A stretch of DNA of 64,000 nt, taken from contig NZ_CP059225.1 in NCBI RefSeq assembly GCF_014251655.1, positions 542,028 through 606,027 of the forward strand, in the 5' to 3' direction. Source of the stretch: Blattabacterium cuenoti. Its GTDB lineage: Bacteria; Bacteroidota; Bacteroidia; Flavobacteriales; Blattabacteriaceae. Both the position numbers and the translations under genes were made by a program. Positions 1 to 9,111 of the stretch are shown piece after piece (the stretch's first letter is position 1; each line of letters opens with the position of its first letter). Below the pieces are notes generated by a model, which saw nothing but the letters and a program-made list of their open reading frames with translations, had not been told where the DNA came from and did not search any database.

Positions 1-1518
1 ATTATATCCAATAATTGTATCATATCCTTTTGGAAATCTTTTTATAAAACAATGAGCATTTGCAATTTTAGCCGCTTTTATAACAGAATTTAATGATATT
101 TTTTTTTCTACTCCCAGTACTATATTATTAAAAAAAGAATCATTAAAAAGAACTGGTTCTTGAGTTACCATTCCCAATAATTTTCTATAATCTTTAATTT
201 TTAAATATTTAATATTAATACCATCAACAATTATTTCTCCAGATGTTACATTATAGAAATTAGCTAATAAATTAGCGATAGTAGATTTACCACTTCCTGA
301 TTTTCCTACTAAAGCTATAGTTTTTCCTTTTTTTAAAGTAAAACTAAGATTTTTGATTAAAAAAAATTTATTATGATTAAATGATACATTACGAAATAAA
401 ATTTCATTTTTAAAACTAAAAATAGATTTAGATCGAATGATATTATTTCCATTTGAAATACATTTAGTATCCAATATTTCTACAATACGTTCCGCTGCAG
501 CTTTTCCTTTCTGAATACTGGATATGGAATTCACTAAATTTTTTGCAGGATTAATAATTTGAAAAAATAATCCTATAAAAGGAAAGAGTATTTCCGGAGC
601 CATTCCTTTTTTTTCTAGAAAAAGTTTTCCTCCATACCAAATAATTAAAATCATAGTAATAGAACCTAAAAGTTCACTGATTGGAGAAGCTAATTCCTTT
701 TTTCTATTTACACGAGAAGATAGTATTTTTTGATATTCAGATACGTTTTCAAAACGTTTTTGCATCTTTTTTTCAGCATTAAATATGCTAATAATTTTAG
801 TAGAATTTAAAGTTTCTTCTACAACAGAAAATAATTTTCCCAACTGATTTTGAGCTCCTCTAGCATCTTTTTTAAGACTATTTCCTATAATAGAAATAAA
901 AGCACCCATTAAAGGAAGTAATAAAAGTACGAATAATGCTAATTGATAACTCATAAAAAATAAGGTTAATAAATGAAATGAAAGCATAATAGGAGAACTA
1001 ATTAGATTAGCTAAAGCATTAACAATAGATAATTCTATTTCATTCACATCATTAGATAATCTAGACATCAAATCTCCATTTCTTTTGTTTGAGAAAAAAA
1101 TGATGGGAAAAGACAATATTTTTTTATGAAAATCGTTTCTAATATTTCTAACAATAGAAGTTCTTATTCCAATTAGAAAGTATTCCGCTAAATATCGAAA
1201 AATATTACGAATGAAAAAAAGTAAGATAATAAAAATACAAAATATGGATAGAGTATTTATTTTTCCATATTCCTCTGATAATATTTTTATGTATTCGTGA
1301 AAATATTTAATGAAACAATCAAAATAACCATTAAAATAATTTAAAGATATTGTTTTATTTTTTTTTTCGGAAACTTCTAATAAAATACTTAATATAGGGG
1401 AAATAGATATAATAGACACCACTGAAAATAAAGAATGTAAAAAATTACATGATATATTAATAATGTAATGATATTTATAAGGTTTTGAATAAGATAAAAT
1501 TTTTTCAAGTGCATTCAT
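1..1518 (-). CDS. MsbA-like ABC exporter, partial (C-terminus beyond window edge)
   Basis: This is an open frame from an ATG at 1516-1518 running leftward off the window (506 codons seen). It is a half-size ABC exporter: an N-terminal membrane domain (hydrophobic segments near residues 20-50, 85-110 and 165-215) fused to a nucleotide-binding domain. Walker A (GKSGSGKST) is seen near residue 405 and a Q-loop (VTQEP) about 60 residues later. The signature motif, Walker B and H-loop lie outside the window, so completeness cannot be judged. Family knowledge: such exporters act as homodimers that flip lipids (MsbA) or export drugs. LptC further right makes a lipid flippase plausible, but the substrate is inferred. 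It is divergent from secDF with only 29 bp between the starts. Confidence 0.85.
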   Translation of the reverse strand, partial: MNALEKILSYSKPYKYHYIINISCNFLHSLFSVVSIISISPILSILLEVSEKKNKTISLNYFNGYFDCFIKYFHEYIKILSEEYGKINTLSIFCIFIILLFFIRNIFRYLAEYFLIGIRTSIVRNIRNDFHKKILSFPIIFFSNKRNGDLMSRLSNDVNEIELSIVNALANLISSPIMLSFHLLTLFFMSYQLALFVLLLLPLMGAFISIIGNSLKKDARGAQNQLGKLFSVVEETLNSTKIISIFNAEKKMQKRFENVSEYQKILSSRVNRKKELASPISELLGSITMILIIWYGGKLFLEKKGMAPEILFPFIGLFFQIINPAKNLVNSISSIQKGKAAAERIVEILDTKCISNGNNIIRSKSIFSFKNEILFRNVSFNHNKFFLIKNLSFTLKKGKTIALVGKSGSGKSTIANLLANFYNVTSGEIIVDGINIKYLKIKDYRKLLGMVTQEPVLFNDSFFNNIVLGVEKKISLNSVIKAAKIANAHCFIKRFPKGYDTIIGYN

Positions 1519-1547
1519 TTAATCAAAGGTAGTTATAAAATTTTTTA

Positions 1548-4292
1548 ATGGAAATTTTTTATTTTTATAAAATGCGTATAAAAAATTTTTATATTATTTG
1601 TATAACTATTATACTAACTATAATTTGTTCATATTATATATTTCTTAGTATAATAAATAAAAAAAGAATTTTGAATCTAGGTTTAGATTTAAAAGGGGGA
1701 ATTAGTATGATTTTAGATATATCCGAAAAAGATGTATTAAAACAACTTTCTGAAAATTCTAAAAATGTTTCTGAAAATTCTAAAAATGAATTTTTTGAAA
1801 ATGCATTAAAAAATGCAGATCATAAAAAAAAAGAAAATCCAAATACAGATTATGTATCTTCTTTCATTAATTACTTTGAAAATAGAAAAATTGGGTTATC
1901 ATCTTTTTTTGAAAATAAAATAGAAAAAATTGATTCCAATACTTCAAATACAGAAGTAGAAAAATTTATCAGAAAAGAAATAGAATCATCTATTATTTCT
2001 ATTCAAAATATTTTAAGATCTAGAATAGACCAATTTGGAATTACACAACCAAACATACAAAGAATCCAAAATTCCAATAAAATTTTAATAGAATTATCTG
2101 AAATTAAAGATATAGATAGAATAAAAAATATTTTAGAAAAAAAAGCAGAATTACATTTTTTTGAAATTTTCAGTTTACAAGAAATCCTTCCATATTTTAA
2201 TACAATGAATCATCTTTTTTACAAAGAAAATTACGTAAAAAAAAAATCTTTTATAGATATTTTGAATCTTTCTTATATTAAAGATCCAAATACAGTAGGA
2301 CTGATTCATAAAAAATATAAGAAAATAATTTCCAAATTTTTAGAATTAAATAAAACCAAAGAAGCTTTACCATATCATTTACATGATATAAAATTTTTGT
2401 GGGGATACAAAAATTTGGGAAATTTTTTTCAACTATTTGCTGTAAAAAATACTAAAGAAGAAATGTCTCATTTAGAGGTAGAGGATATGGGGATTCGTGC
2501 TTATAAATCTTTTGGTCCTTTTAATGAAGTTTTTATAAACATAAAGATGAATGAAAAAGGAATGAATAAATGGAAAATATTTACTGAAAAAAATATAGGA
2601 AAATGCATAGCAATAGTACTTGATGATTATGTTTATACTAATCCTTTAGTAAAATCCGTTATTTCAAATGGAATGTCACAAATATCTGGACATTTCTCTA
2701 TACAAGAATCTAATGATTTAGTAAATATATTAAATACAGGAAAATTACCTACTTCCATAAAAATTGTTCAAACAGAAATAATAGGACCTTCTTTAGGAAA
2801 AGAATCTATTCAAAAAGGAATTCAATCTTTTTTAATAGCTTTATTTTTTGTATTTTTTTGGATGATTTTTTATTATAGAATTTTAGGTTTATATGCTAAT
2901 ATTCTTCTTATTTTTAATATAATATTTATTTTTGGTATTCTGATTTCTATAAATGCAGTATTAACTTTTCCTGGTATTGCAGGAATCATATTAACATTAG
3001 CAATATCTATGGATGCAAATATTTTAATTTTTGAAAAAATTAAAGAAAATATAAAAAATAAAATCCATTTTTTAGCTTCTATTAATAATAGTTATACTTT
3101 ACAAGGAGCTTTATCTTCTATCATAGATGGTCAATTAACTACTTTATTATGCGGAATTATTTTATTTTACTTTGGAATAGGCCCTATTAGAGGTTTTTCT
3201 ACTACCTTAATTATTGGAATTATCACATCTATGTTTACCTCTATTTGTATAGGAAGGTTATTTTTAGAGTCGCATTCAAAAAAATATCAAAAAATTACTT
3301 TTAGAAACAATAATCTACTTTCATATTTATTTCATAAAAGGGTCAATTTTTTATCTAAAAGAAAATTGGTTTATACCATCTCTTCTATTTTTTTAATCAC
3401 TAGTATATATTCTATGATTTTTAAAGGATTTAATTTTGGATTAGATTTTGTAGGAGGACGTTCCTACGTAATTCTTTTTGACCGTAAAATAGTCCCAGAA
3501 AAAATATATAAGATTTTATCAAAAACATTTGTAGAAAAAGGGATCCCTTCATTTCCAAATATTAAAAGATTTGGAAATGAAAAACAACTAAAAATAATAA
3601 CCAAATATAAAATAGGAGAAGAAAATATAAAAGTAGATGAAGAAATCATGAAAAAAATATTTTTTTCTTTAAGGAGTTATTTTTCTATCAGTTTTAAGGA
3701 TTTTAAAAATATAAAAAAAAATAAAAATTTAGGCATTTTATCTGCTGAAAAAATTGGCCCTTCAATAGCAAAAGATATAACTAATAGAGCCTTTATTTCT
3801 ATTATTATTTCTTTAATAGGAATATTTCTTTACATTTTTATCAGATTTAAAAAATGGCAATTTGGATTAGGAGCTGTAGGAGCCTTAATCCATGATATAA
3901 TTATTGTACTTGGAATATTTTCTTTTTTTCATAAAAAATTTCCTATTTTAGAAATAGATCAAAATTTCATAGCTGCATTATTAACCATAATAGGTTATTC
4001 TATTAATGATACCGTAATTATTTACGATAAAATCAGAAATATTTCTGGAAAAACAATATGTAAAAATTCTATTAATAACGGTATTATTCATTCTATAACT
4101 AGAACTATGAATACATCATTTATCACTTTATCAGTAATTTTTATCATTTTTTTATTTGGAGGAATAGTAATTCGTAGTTTTATGTTTGCTTTATTTATAG
4201 GAGTCATTGTAGGAACTTACTCTTCTATATTTATAGCCCCATCTATAGTATATGATACTTCTAAATTTTTAAAAAATAAAATAGAGAAATGA
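1548..4292 (+). CDS. secDF: SecDF, fused protein-export membrane protein
   Basis: This is the accessory Sec translocase subunit that uses the proton gradient to help pull proteins across the inner membrane. SecD and SecF are fused in one 914-residue chain, as is usual in Bacteroidetes. The SecD P1 motif GLDLKGG lies near residues 44-50, its transmembrane block at about 425-570, then the SecF half with FGLDFVGG near residue 630 and a second transmembrane block at about 755-905. The region around residues 60-130 is Lys/Glu/Asn-rich and looks low-complexity. An in-frame ATG at 1572 gives an N-terminus that begins almost at the first membrane helix and is an equally good start. It ends in TGA and overlaps tatA by 4 nt (ATGA), suggesting co-translation. 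Confidence 0.95.
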   Translation: MEIFYFYKMRIKNFYIICITIILTIICSYYIFLSIINKKRILNLGLDLKGGISMILDISEKDVLKQLSENSKNVSENSKNEFFENALKNADHKKKENPNTDYVSSFINYFENRKIGLSSFFENKIEKIDSNTSNTEVEKFIRKEIESSIISIQNILRSRIDQFGITQPNIQRIQNSNKILIELSEIKDIDRIKNILEKKAELHFFEIFSLQEILPYFNTMNHLFYKENYVKKKSFIDILNLSYIKDPNTVGLIHKKYKKIISKFLELNKTKEALPYHLHDIKFLWGYKNLGNFFQLFAVKNTKEEMSHLEVEDMGIRAYKSFGPFNEVFINIKMNEKGMNKWKIFTEKNIGKCIAIVLDDYVYTNPLVKSVISNGMSQISGHFSIQESNDLVNILNTGKLPTSIKIVQTEIIGPSLGKESIQKGIQSFLIALFFVFFWMIFYYRILGLYANILLIFNIIFIFGILISINAVLTFPGIAGIILTLAISMDANILIFEKIKENIKNKIHFLASINNSYTLQGALSSIIDGQLTTLLCGIILFYFGIGPIRGFSTTLIIGIITSMFTSICIGRLFLESHSKKYQKITFRNNNLLSYLFHKRVNFLSKRKLVYTISSIFLITSIYSMIFKGFNFGLDFVGGRSYVILFDRKIVPEKIYKILSKTFVEKGIPSFPNIKRFGNEKQLKIITKYKIGEENIKVDEEIMKKIFFSLRSYFSISFKDFKNIKKNKNLGILSAEKIGPSIAKDITNRAFISIIISLIGIFLYIFIRFKKWQFGLGAVGALIHDIIIVLGIFSFFHKKFPILEIDQNFIAALLTIIGYSINDTVIIYDKIRNISGKTICKNSINNGIIHSITRTMNTSFITLSVIFIIFLFGGIVIRSFMFALFIGVIVGTYSSIFIAPSIVYDTSKFLKNKIEK

Positions 4293-4531
4293 AAAATTTT
4301 TTATTTATTAGTATTGAAGAAAGTTTCTTTATCATTTTTGTAGCTATACTCATATTTGGACCAAAAAAAATAACAGATATAGCTCGTGAATTAGGGGAAG
4401 GGGTTCGATATCTGAAAAATGCTAAAAATAAAATTAAAGATGAAATTATGAGGACAAATAACATCAATAAACCTATTCAAGATAATAAAAAAATAAAAAA
4501 ACCTCCTTATTCTGTAAAACGAAATAATTAA
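4289..4531 (+). CDS. tatA: Sec-independent translocase TatA/B-like protein
   Basis: This 80-residue protein has one N-terminal membrane helix (about residues 8-25), then the FGPKK hinge and an amphipathic helix (IARELGEGVRYLK), and a charged tail. This is the TatA/Hcf106 layout; TatA forms the pore of the twin-arginine pathway that exports folded proteins. It overlaps secDF by 4 nt, so two export systems share a transcript. No tatC is present in this window. Its TAA stop overlaps the stop of the convergent PPIase gene by 4 nt in a TTAA. Confidence 0.85.
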   Translation: MKNFLFISIEESFFIIFVAILIFGPKKITDIARELGEGVRYLKNAKNKIKDEIMRTNNINKPIQDNKKIKKPPYSVKRNN

Positions 4532-6651
4532 ACATTTTTTCTAAAATCCTTTATTTTAGATTGTTTTATTAAAACATCTCCCAATTTTTCTAAAATGCTT
4601 TTTCTTAAAAAAGAATTTAAATATTCTATTTCATAAGAAAAATAAGAAGGATTTTTGTATGTGTAAAAACGTTTTAATGGTCTTATAAAAAAGATGCCTC
4701 TATTTCCTAATATAGGTTTGGAAGTTTCATATAATTTTGAGGAAAAAGCAGCCCCTACTACTTTTGGCTCTTGATAATTTTCAATCATAGAATAATAAAA
4801 ATTGATTTTACAATATTTATTTATTTTCTTTGAAAAAAATAAAGCGATATCTTCCAAATTTTTATGAAAAAACTTCTTTCTATTTTTAGAAAAAAAGTTC
4901 TCTATTTTTTTATTTATTAAAATAGGAATCAAATTATTTTTTAATTCTTCAATAGGAAATCCTTTTTTTTGAATTTTAGATAAAAACACTATAACATAAT
5001 CTTTATTTACAGTTGAAAATACTTTTATATCCCCTTTTTTTCTTTTTTTTTCGTAAGACCAATTGATGATTTCCTTATCTAATCCAGTATTTAATCCATG
5101 AATATTCCATTTCCATGGAACATTTTTTATTTCTTCTAAAAAGATAGTTTCGTACCTTTTTTTTCTTGCATTATTAATAAATGTATTTAAATTAGAAGTT
5201 TTATTTTCTTTTATGAATCTAATAACATTTCTATAAATAGATTCTTCCGTTTTTTTTGATGGAATCAGTTTTTTTATGATAATAGAAAATTGATAAACAG
5301 GTTGTAAATCTTTTTTATCATCTATTCTAATAATATGATAACCAAATTTAGTTTCAAATAAACCTACTTTTCCTATTTTATTCCTAAAAGAAAAAATATC
5401 AAAATTTCCAGTATTATTTTGTTCTCCATATTTTATCCAACCTAGACTTCCTCTATTTTTTTTTACATGAAAAAAATCATCTGATTTTTTCATAACAAAA
5501 GAATTAAATGTTTCAGGATTTTTTTTAACCGTATTATATATATTTTTAGCTATTCTTTCAGCTTCTTTTTTACTTCTTCGATTATAAAAACGTATAGATT
5601 TTTTATGACAAATTAAGATTTGTCTAGGTAAAACCAAATTATGTATTATTTTTTTTCCAGTTAATTTAGCTATGATATAAATATTGTTTTCTTTAACAGG
5701 ACCGAACATACTTCCAATCTGATTATTTTTTTCTATAAAATATTGTAGAGGAATTGGAAGATTCTTTTTTAAATAAAAGTTAGAATCAAAAGGTTTTTCT
5801 GATTCTCTAGAAACAATTATAGAATTATAATTAGAATGTTTAAATTCATGAAATAATTCTTTTATTTTAAGGTTCATATTTTTTTCATCATCTAAGGATG
5901 GATGAGAACGAATAATAACAAAACTTAAATTTCTTAAATCTTCTTTTTTATAGAGATACTTGTTGATTCCAATATAATTTCGAATATCATTACTTTTTAT
6001 ACAAAAATATTTGTTATCTATTTCTGAATAAGGAATAAAAATATAATCAATGATTGAAAAAGAATTTTTTTCTTTATAATTCAGTTCAGCTTCTATAGAA
6101 GAAGTATTCAATCCATACATTAACATTTCTACATATTTCTTAGAAAGAATACTTCTATTGATACTTCTTTTTTCAGAATCCCAAATATTTCTTTCTTCTT
6201 CTATTTGAGAATTTATATTATTATTCCTATATAAATTGCTCAAATATAATTTGAATTTATTTATATCCATTTTTCCTTTTTCATCTTGAAAATCTATAAT
6301 TTTACTATATATAGATTGTTTTTCCATAGTATCCCAAAAATCTTTTTCTGTTTTTTGTATTCCTAATCTTTCTGCTTGTTGGTTTAATACTTTTTCGTGT
6401 ACCAATAATTTCCAGGCATCATCTTTTAATAAATAATCTGGGGTTCCTTCACGAAATCGTTTTAAAAAACGAAAATAACTAAGATATTCTTCTAGATAAA
6501 TGTCATCTCCATTCACTTTTCCTATTACATTGGGATTTTTAGAAAAAAATTTTAAAATAATATTAGGATCTAATATAAAAAAAACCAAAGAAATACTTAT
6601 CAAAAAGAAAATTAACCATGTATTTTTTCTAATTTTTTCTAAAAAACTCAT
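4528..6651 (-). CDS. ppiD: PpiD/SurA-like peptidyl-prolyl isomerase
   Basis: This is a periplasmic folding chaperone of 707 residues, anchored by one N-terminal helix (about residues 13-30). A SurA_N-type region follows (residues 35-180), with the motif NGDDIYLEEY where the first chaperone helix begins. The parvulin domain is near residues 345-450, recognisable from RGSLGWIKYGE and FGYHIIRI. A long C-terminal chaperone-like region follows. The family assists folding of exported and outer-membrane proteins, which fits with BamA, OmpH and LptC in the same leftward run. The gene lies 1 nt after the CorC-like gene stop, so it is probably in one operon with it. Catalytic activity of the parvulin domain is inferred only. 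Confidence 0.85.
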   Translation of the reverse strand: MSFLEKIRKNTWLIFFLISISLVFFILDPNIILKFFSKNPNVIGKVNGDDIYLEEYLSYFRFLKRFREGTPDYLLKDDAWKLLVHEKVLNQQAERLGIQKTEKDFWDTMEKQSIYSKIIDFQDEKGKMDINKFKLYLSNLYRNNNINSQIEEERNIWDSEKRSINRSILSKKYVEMLMYGLNTSSIEAELNYKEKNSFSIIDYIFIPYSEIDNKYFCIKSNDIRNYIGINKYLYKKEDLRNLSFVIIRSHPSLDDEKNMNLKIKELFHEFKHSNYNSIIVSRESEKPFDSNFYLKKNLPIPLQYFIEKNNQIGSMFGPVKENNIYIIAKLTGKKIIHNLVLPRQILICHKKSIRFYNRRSKKEAERIAKNIYNTVKKNPETFNSFVMKKSDDFFHVKKNRGSLGWIKYGEQNNTGNFDIFSFRNKIGKVGLFETKFGYHIIRIDDKKDLQPVYQFSIIIKKLIPSKKTEESIYRNVIRFIKENKTSNLNTFINNARKKRYETIFLEEIKNVPWKWNIHGLNTGLDKEIINWSYEKKRKKGDIKVFSTVNKDYVIVFLSKIQKKGFPIEELKNNLIPILINKKIENFFSKNRKKFFHKNLEDIALFFSKKINKYCKINFYYSMIENYQEPKVVGAAFSSKLYETSKPILGNRGIFFIRPLKRFYTYKNPSYFSYEIEYLNSFLRKSILEKLGDVLIKQSKIKDFRKNV

Positions 6652-6652
6652 T

Positions 6653-7918
6653 TCAAAACTTTTTTTTAAGAAAGACTTCCTCTATTTTATTCTTAGATAC
6701 TTTTTTTATTTCAATAAACAAATTTTTATTGATAATTATTTTTTCTCCATATTTTGGTATATCTTTTGTGCAAGCAACTATTAATCCACCCAAAGTCTCG
6801 TATTTTTCAGATTTAGGAAGATCTAAATTATACTTCGTATTAATAAAATCAATTTCTAAACGTGCCGAAAATAAAAATTCATGAGAGTTTAATTTTTTAT
6901 TTAACAAAATATTTCCATCATGTTCATCCTTGATATCTCCAAGAAATTCTTCCAAAATATCTTCTATAGTAATTAATCCTGCTGTTCCTCCATATTCATC
7001 TAAAACTATAGCTATGCTTCTCTTTTTTCTAATTAAAAGATCCATTATTTCTCTAATAGGAGTAGTTGTATAAACTAACTCTACAGATCTAATGATGGAA
7101 TCAATATTTTTTGGTTTTTTTAATACTTCTAAATAATGAATATATCCTATAATATTATCTATATTGTCTTTATAAATTACAATTTTAGATAATCCACTTT
7201 TAGTCAATATATTACATATACTTTCCATAGAAGAAACCCTCATATTAGAAGAAATAATTTCTTTCCTAGGGACCATACATTCTCGCGCTTTTTTTTCATA
7301 AAAATCTAAAGCTTTATGAAAAATTTCAATTTCATGTTCTACAACATCTTTTTCTTTTACTTTTCCCTCCATATTTTTCGATAAAAAATCAATGAGATCT
7401 TCTTTATCAAAAAAATTTTTTTTATCATTTTCTTTTTCTCCTAAAATTTTTAGAAATACATCAGAAATCCAAATAAAAAAATTTGTAATAGGAGAAAAAA
7501 CCTTACATAATAAATATGCAGGAACAATAAATAAACTTAATAATTCATTAGAATATACACTAAATATTAGTTTAGGAATAAATTCCCCTACAATTAAAAT
7601 AATAGAAGCAGAAAAAACCGTTTCTAAAAAAATAATCCATAAAGAATTATTCAATAATCCTTTTGGTAAAAGAGAAAAAAATAATTTTCCCATATAAATT
7701 CCATATACAACTAAAGAGATAGTATTACCTATTAACATTGTTGTTATAAATTGTTTAGGATTATTAATACTTTTAGAAAGAAGTTTAGATCTGAATGATC
7801 CTTTTTTTTTATTTAGTTCTATCTGAAATAAACTAGAAGAAATTAAAGCCATTTCCATTCCAGAAAAAAAAGCGGAGATGAATATAGTAATAAAAACTAT
7901 ACTAATATGAACAATCAT
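6653..7918 (-). CDS. CorC/HlyC-type CBS-domain membrane protein (GldE-like)
   Basis: The protein has 421 residues. An N-terminal DUF21 (CNNM) membrane domain holds about four hydrophobic segments (residues 1-150). A CBS pair (about 205-330) follows, with MVPRKEI before it and DEYGGTAGLITIEDILEE at its end, then a small C-terminal CorC_HlyC domain. Relatives are linked to Mg/Co efflux. In flavobacteria the paralogue in this gene setting is called GldE and is associated with gliding, but no gliding machinery is visible here, so a housekeeping membrane role is more likely. It sits between lptC (9 nt) and the PPIase gene (1 nt), an order I recall as common in Bacteroidetes. Confidence 0.85.
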   Translation of the reverse strand: MIVHISIVFITIFISAFFSGMEMALISSSLFQIELNKKKGSFRSKLLSKSINNPKQFITTMLIGNTISLVVYGIYMGKLFFSLLPKGLLNNSLWIIFLETVFSASIILIVGEFIPKLIFSVYSNELLSLFIVPAYLLCKVFSPITNFFIWISDVFLKILGEKENDKKNFFDKEDLIDFLSKNMEGKVKEKDVVEHEIEIFHKALDFYEKKARECMVPRKEIISSNMRVSSMESICNILTKSGLSKIVIYKDNIDNIIGYIHYLEVLKKPKNIDSIIRSVELVYTTTPIREIMDLLIRKKRSIAIVLDEYGGTAGLITIEDILEEFLGDIKDEHDGNILLNKKLNSHEFLFSARLEIDFINTKYNLDLPKSEKYETLGGLIVACTKDIPKYGEKIIINKNLFIEIKKVSKNKIEEVFLKKKF

Positions 7919-7927
7919 ATGTTTTTA

Positions 7928-8494
7928 TTAAATAGATAAAGTTCCACTAATATTTTTCAATTTAATGCTTCTAAAATTTTCAGAAGCTTCAATCCCATTT
8001 ATTGCATATAATTTAGTCCCATTTTTTGGGTTATATATCATTGTGTATTTATCATTAAATATTTTTTTTTGTTTTCTATTCCAAAATATTTCTTTTGTTT
8101 TCAATAAATACCCTTGATCATTTATAATTCGAATGTTTCCTTTAATATGATAAAAAATTTTATTTCTTGATTTTACCCAATTAGCATGAATATATGTATA
8201 CTTATTTTTATTATTTTCATAAATAAATAGATCTAATCCTTTTGGAAAAAGAGTATAATAAGAGTCTTCTTTTATAAGAGGAGAATAAATTGAAAATTTC
8301 AATAAACCTTTTTCTTTATACAAAAGATTCGTTTTAATAAAAATTTTTTGAATAATCCTTCTTCTATTTGTTTTCATATACTTATACTTATCCTCTTTTT
8401 TACAGGAAAAAAGAAAAAGAACAAATAAAAAAAGTATGATAATAAAATTTTTCGATTTAATACTTATTATTTTATTGTACTTTTGTTTATTCAT
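7928..8494 (-). CDS. lptC: LptC-like LPS transport lipoprotein
   Basis: This is a 188-residue predicted lipoprotein with a basic N-terminus, a hydrophobic stretch (about residues 18-30) and a lipobox ending at LFSC. The rest is beta-rich and matches the layout of Bacteroidetes LptC: a YTLFPKGLDLF segment, then GNIRI and LLKTKEIFWNR repeats typical of the jellyroll. LptC is the periplasmic link between the LptBFG ABC pump and LptA, carrying LPS outward. Its start is 5 nt from the 5' end of the oppositely oriented tRNA-Phe, so its own promoter would have to lie within the tRNA or ompH; read-through from ompH is likely. Identification rests on overall pattern and context, not on a catalytic motif. 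Confidence 0.75.
   Translation of the reverse strand: MNKQKYNKIISIKSKNFIIILFLFVLFLFSCKKEDKYKYMKTNRRRIIQKIFIKTNLLYKEKGLLKFSIYSPLIKEDSYYTLFPKGLDLFIYENNKNKYTYIHANWVKSRNKIFYHIKGNIRIINDQGYLLKTKEIFWNRKQKKIFNDKYTMIYNPKNGTKLYAINGIEASENFRSIKLKNISGTLSI
8478..8485 (+). promoter_or_regulatory. Candidate -7 element of the tRNA-Phe promoter
   Basis: TACTTTTG matches the Bacteroidetes -7 consensus TAnnTTTG and lies 14 nt before the first tRNA base, a sensible spacing for a stable-RNA promoter. It sits inside codons 4-6 of lptC on the other strand. No clear TTG -33 box is found 17-23 nt upstream. Confidence 0.5.
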
Positions 8495-8499
8495 TTTAT

Positions 8500-8572
8500 G
8501 GTATCTTAGCTCAGTAGGTAGAGCAAAGGACTGAAAATCCTTGTGTCCCCGGTTCGATTCCGGGAGATACCA
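8500..8572 (+). tRNA. tRNA-Phe (GAA)
   Basis: This is a 73-nt cloverleaf. The acceptor arms GGTATCT and AGATACC pair fully, with discriminator A. The anticodon stem AAGGA/TCCTT closes the loop CTGAAAA (anticodon GAA), and the T-arm CCCGG-TTCGATT-CCGGG is perfect. CCA is not encoded. It lies head-on between ompH (stop 9 nt away) and lptC (start 5 nt away), both on the other strand. Confidence 0.97.
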
Positions 8573-8581
8573 TATTTATAA

Positions 8582-9085
8582 TTATAATCCTAACTCTTTC
8601 TTTACTTCTTCGGTAATATCCCCTCCTTTATTAAACAAAACTCCTTTTCCAGGACTACAATCATCAACTCTTATGATATTTTTATCTTTTTCTATTACTT
8701 TAATAATAGCATTTTCTATTTTTTTATAAATAGGATTTAACAATTTATTTTGATTTTTTGCTAAATCATCTGATGCTATTTTTTGATATGCATGTGCTCT
8801 TGCTTGTAAAGTTTCTAGTTCTTTTTTTAAAATAGGATTTTTATTCCTTTGAAATTTTTCCGCTTTTCTATGAAATTCTTTTGCTAATTTATCTAATATG
8901 TTTTCATGCATTTTGCTAATTTTAGACAGTTCTTTTTGAGCTGTATAAAAATCTGGCATTTTTTCTATAATAATCATACTATTCAGACAAACTATTCTTT
9001 GATTATTCTCTTTAGAAAAAGAATAAAATGAATATCCAAATAAAAAGAAAAATAACAAAAAATAAAAAATTGTATTTTTTTTCAT
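8582..9085 (-). CDS. ompH: OmpH/Skp family periplasmic chaperone
   Basis: This 167-residue protein has an N-terminal signal peptide (hydrophobic residues 5-22) followed by a long charged helical region (about 45-130) of the OmpH/Skp type. Skp trimers hold unfolded outer-membrane proteins and pass them to the BAM complex. The gene follows bamA by 26 nt on the same strand, the conserved Bacteroidetes order, so the two are probably co-transcribed. Flavobacteria often have two ompH copies here; only one is present, which suggests loss of the second. Confidence 0.88.
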   Translation of the reverse strand: MKKNTIFYFLLFFFLFGYSFYSFSKENNQRIVCLNSMIIIEKMPDFYTAQKELSKISKMHENILDKLAKEFHRKAEKFQRNKNPILKKELETLQARAHAYQKIASDDLAKNQNKLLNPIYKKIENAIIKVIEKDKNIIRVDDCSPGKGVLFNKGGDITEEVKKELGL

Positions 9086-9111
9086 AACGATTTTTTTTTG
9101 TATTTATTATA

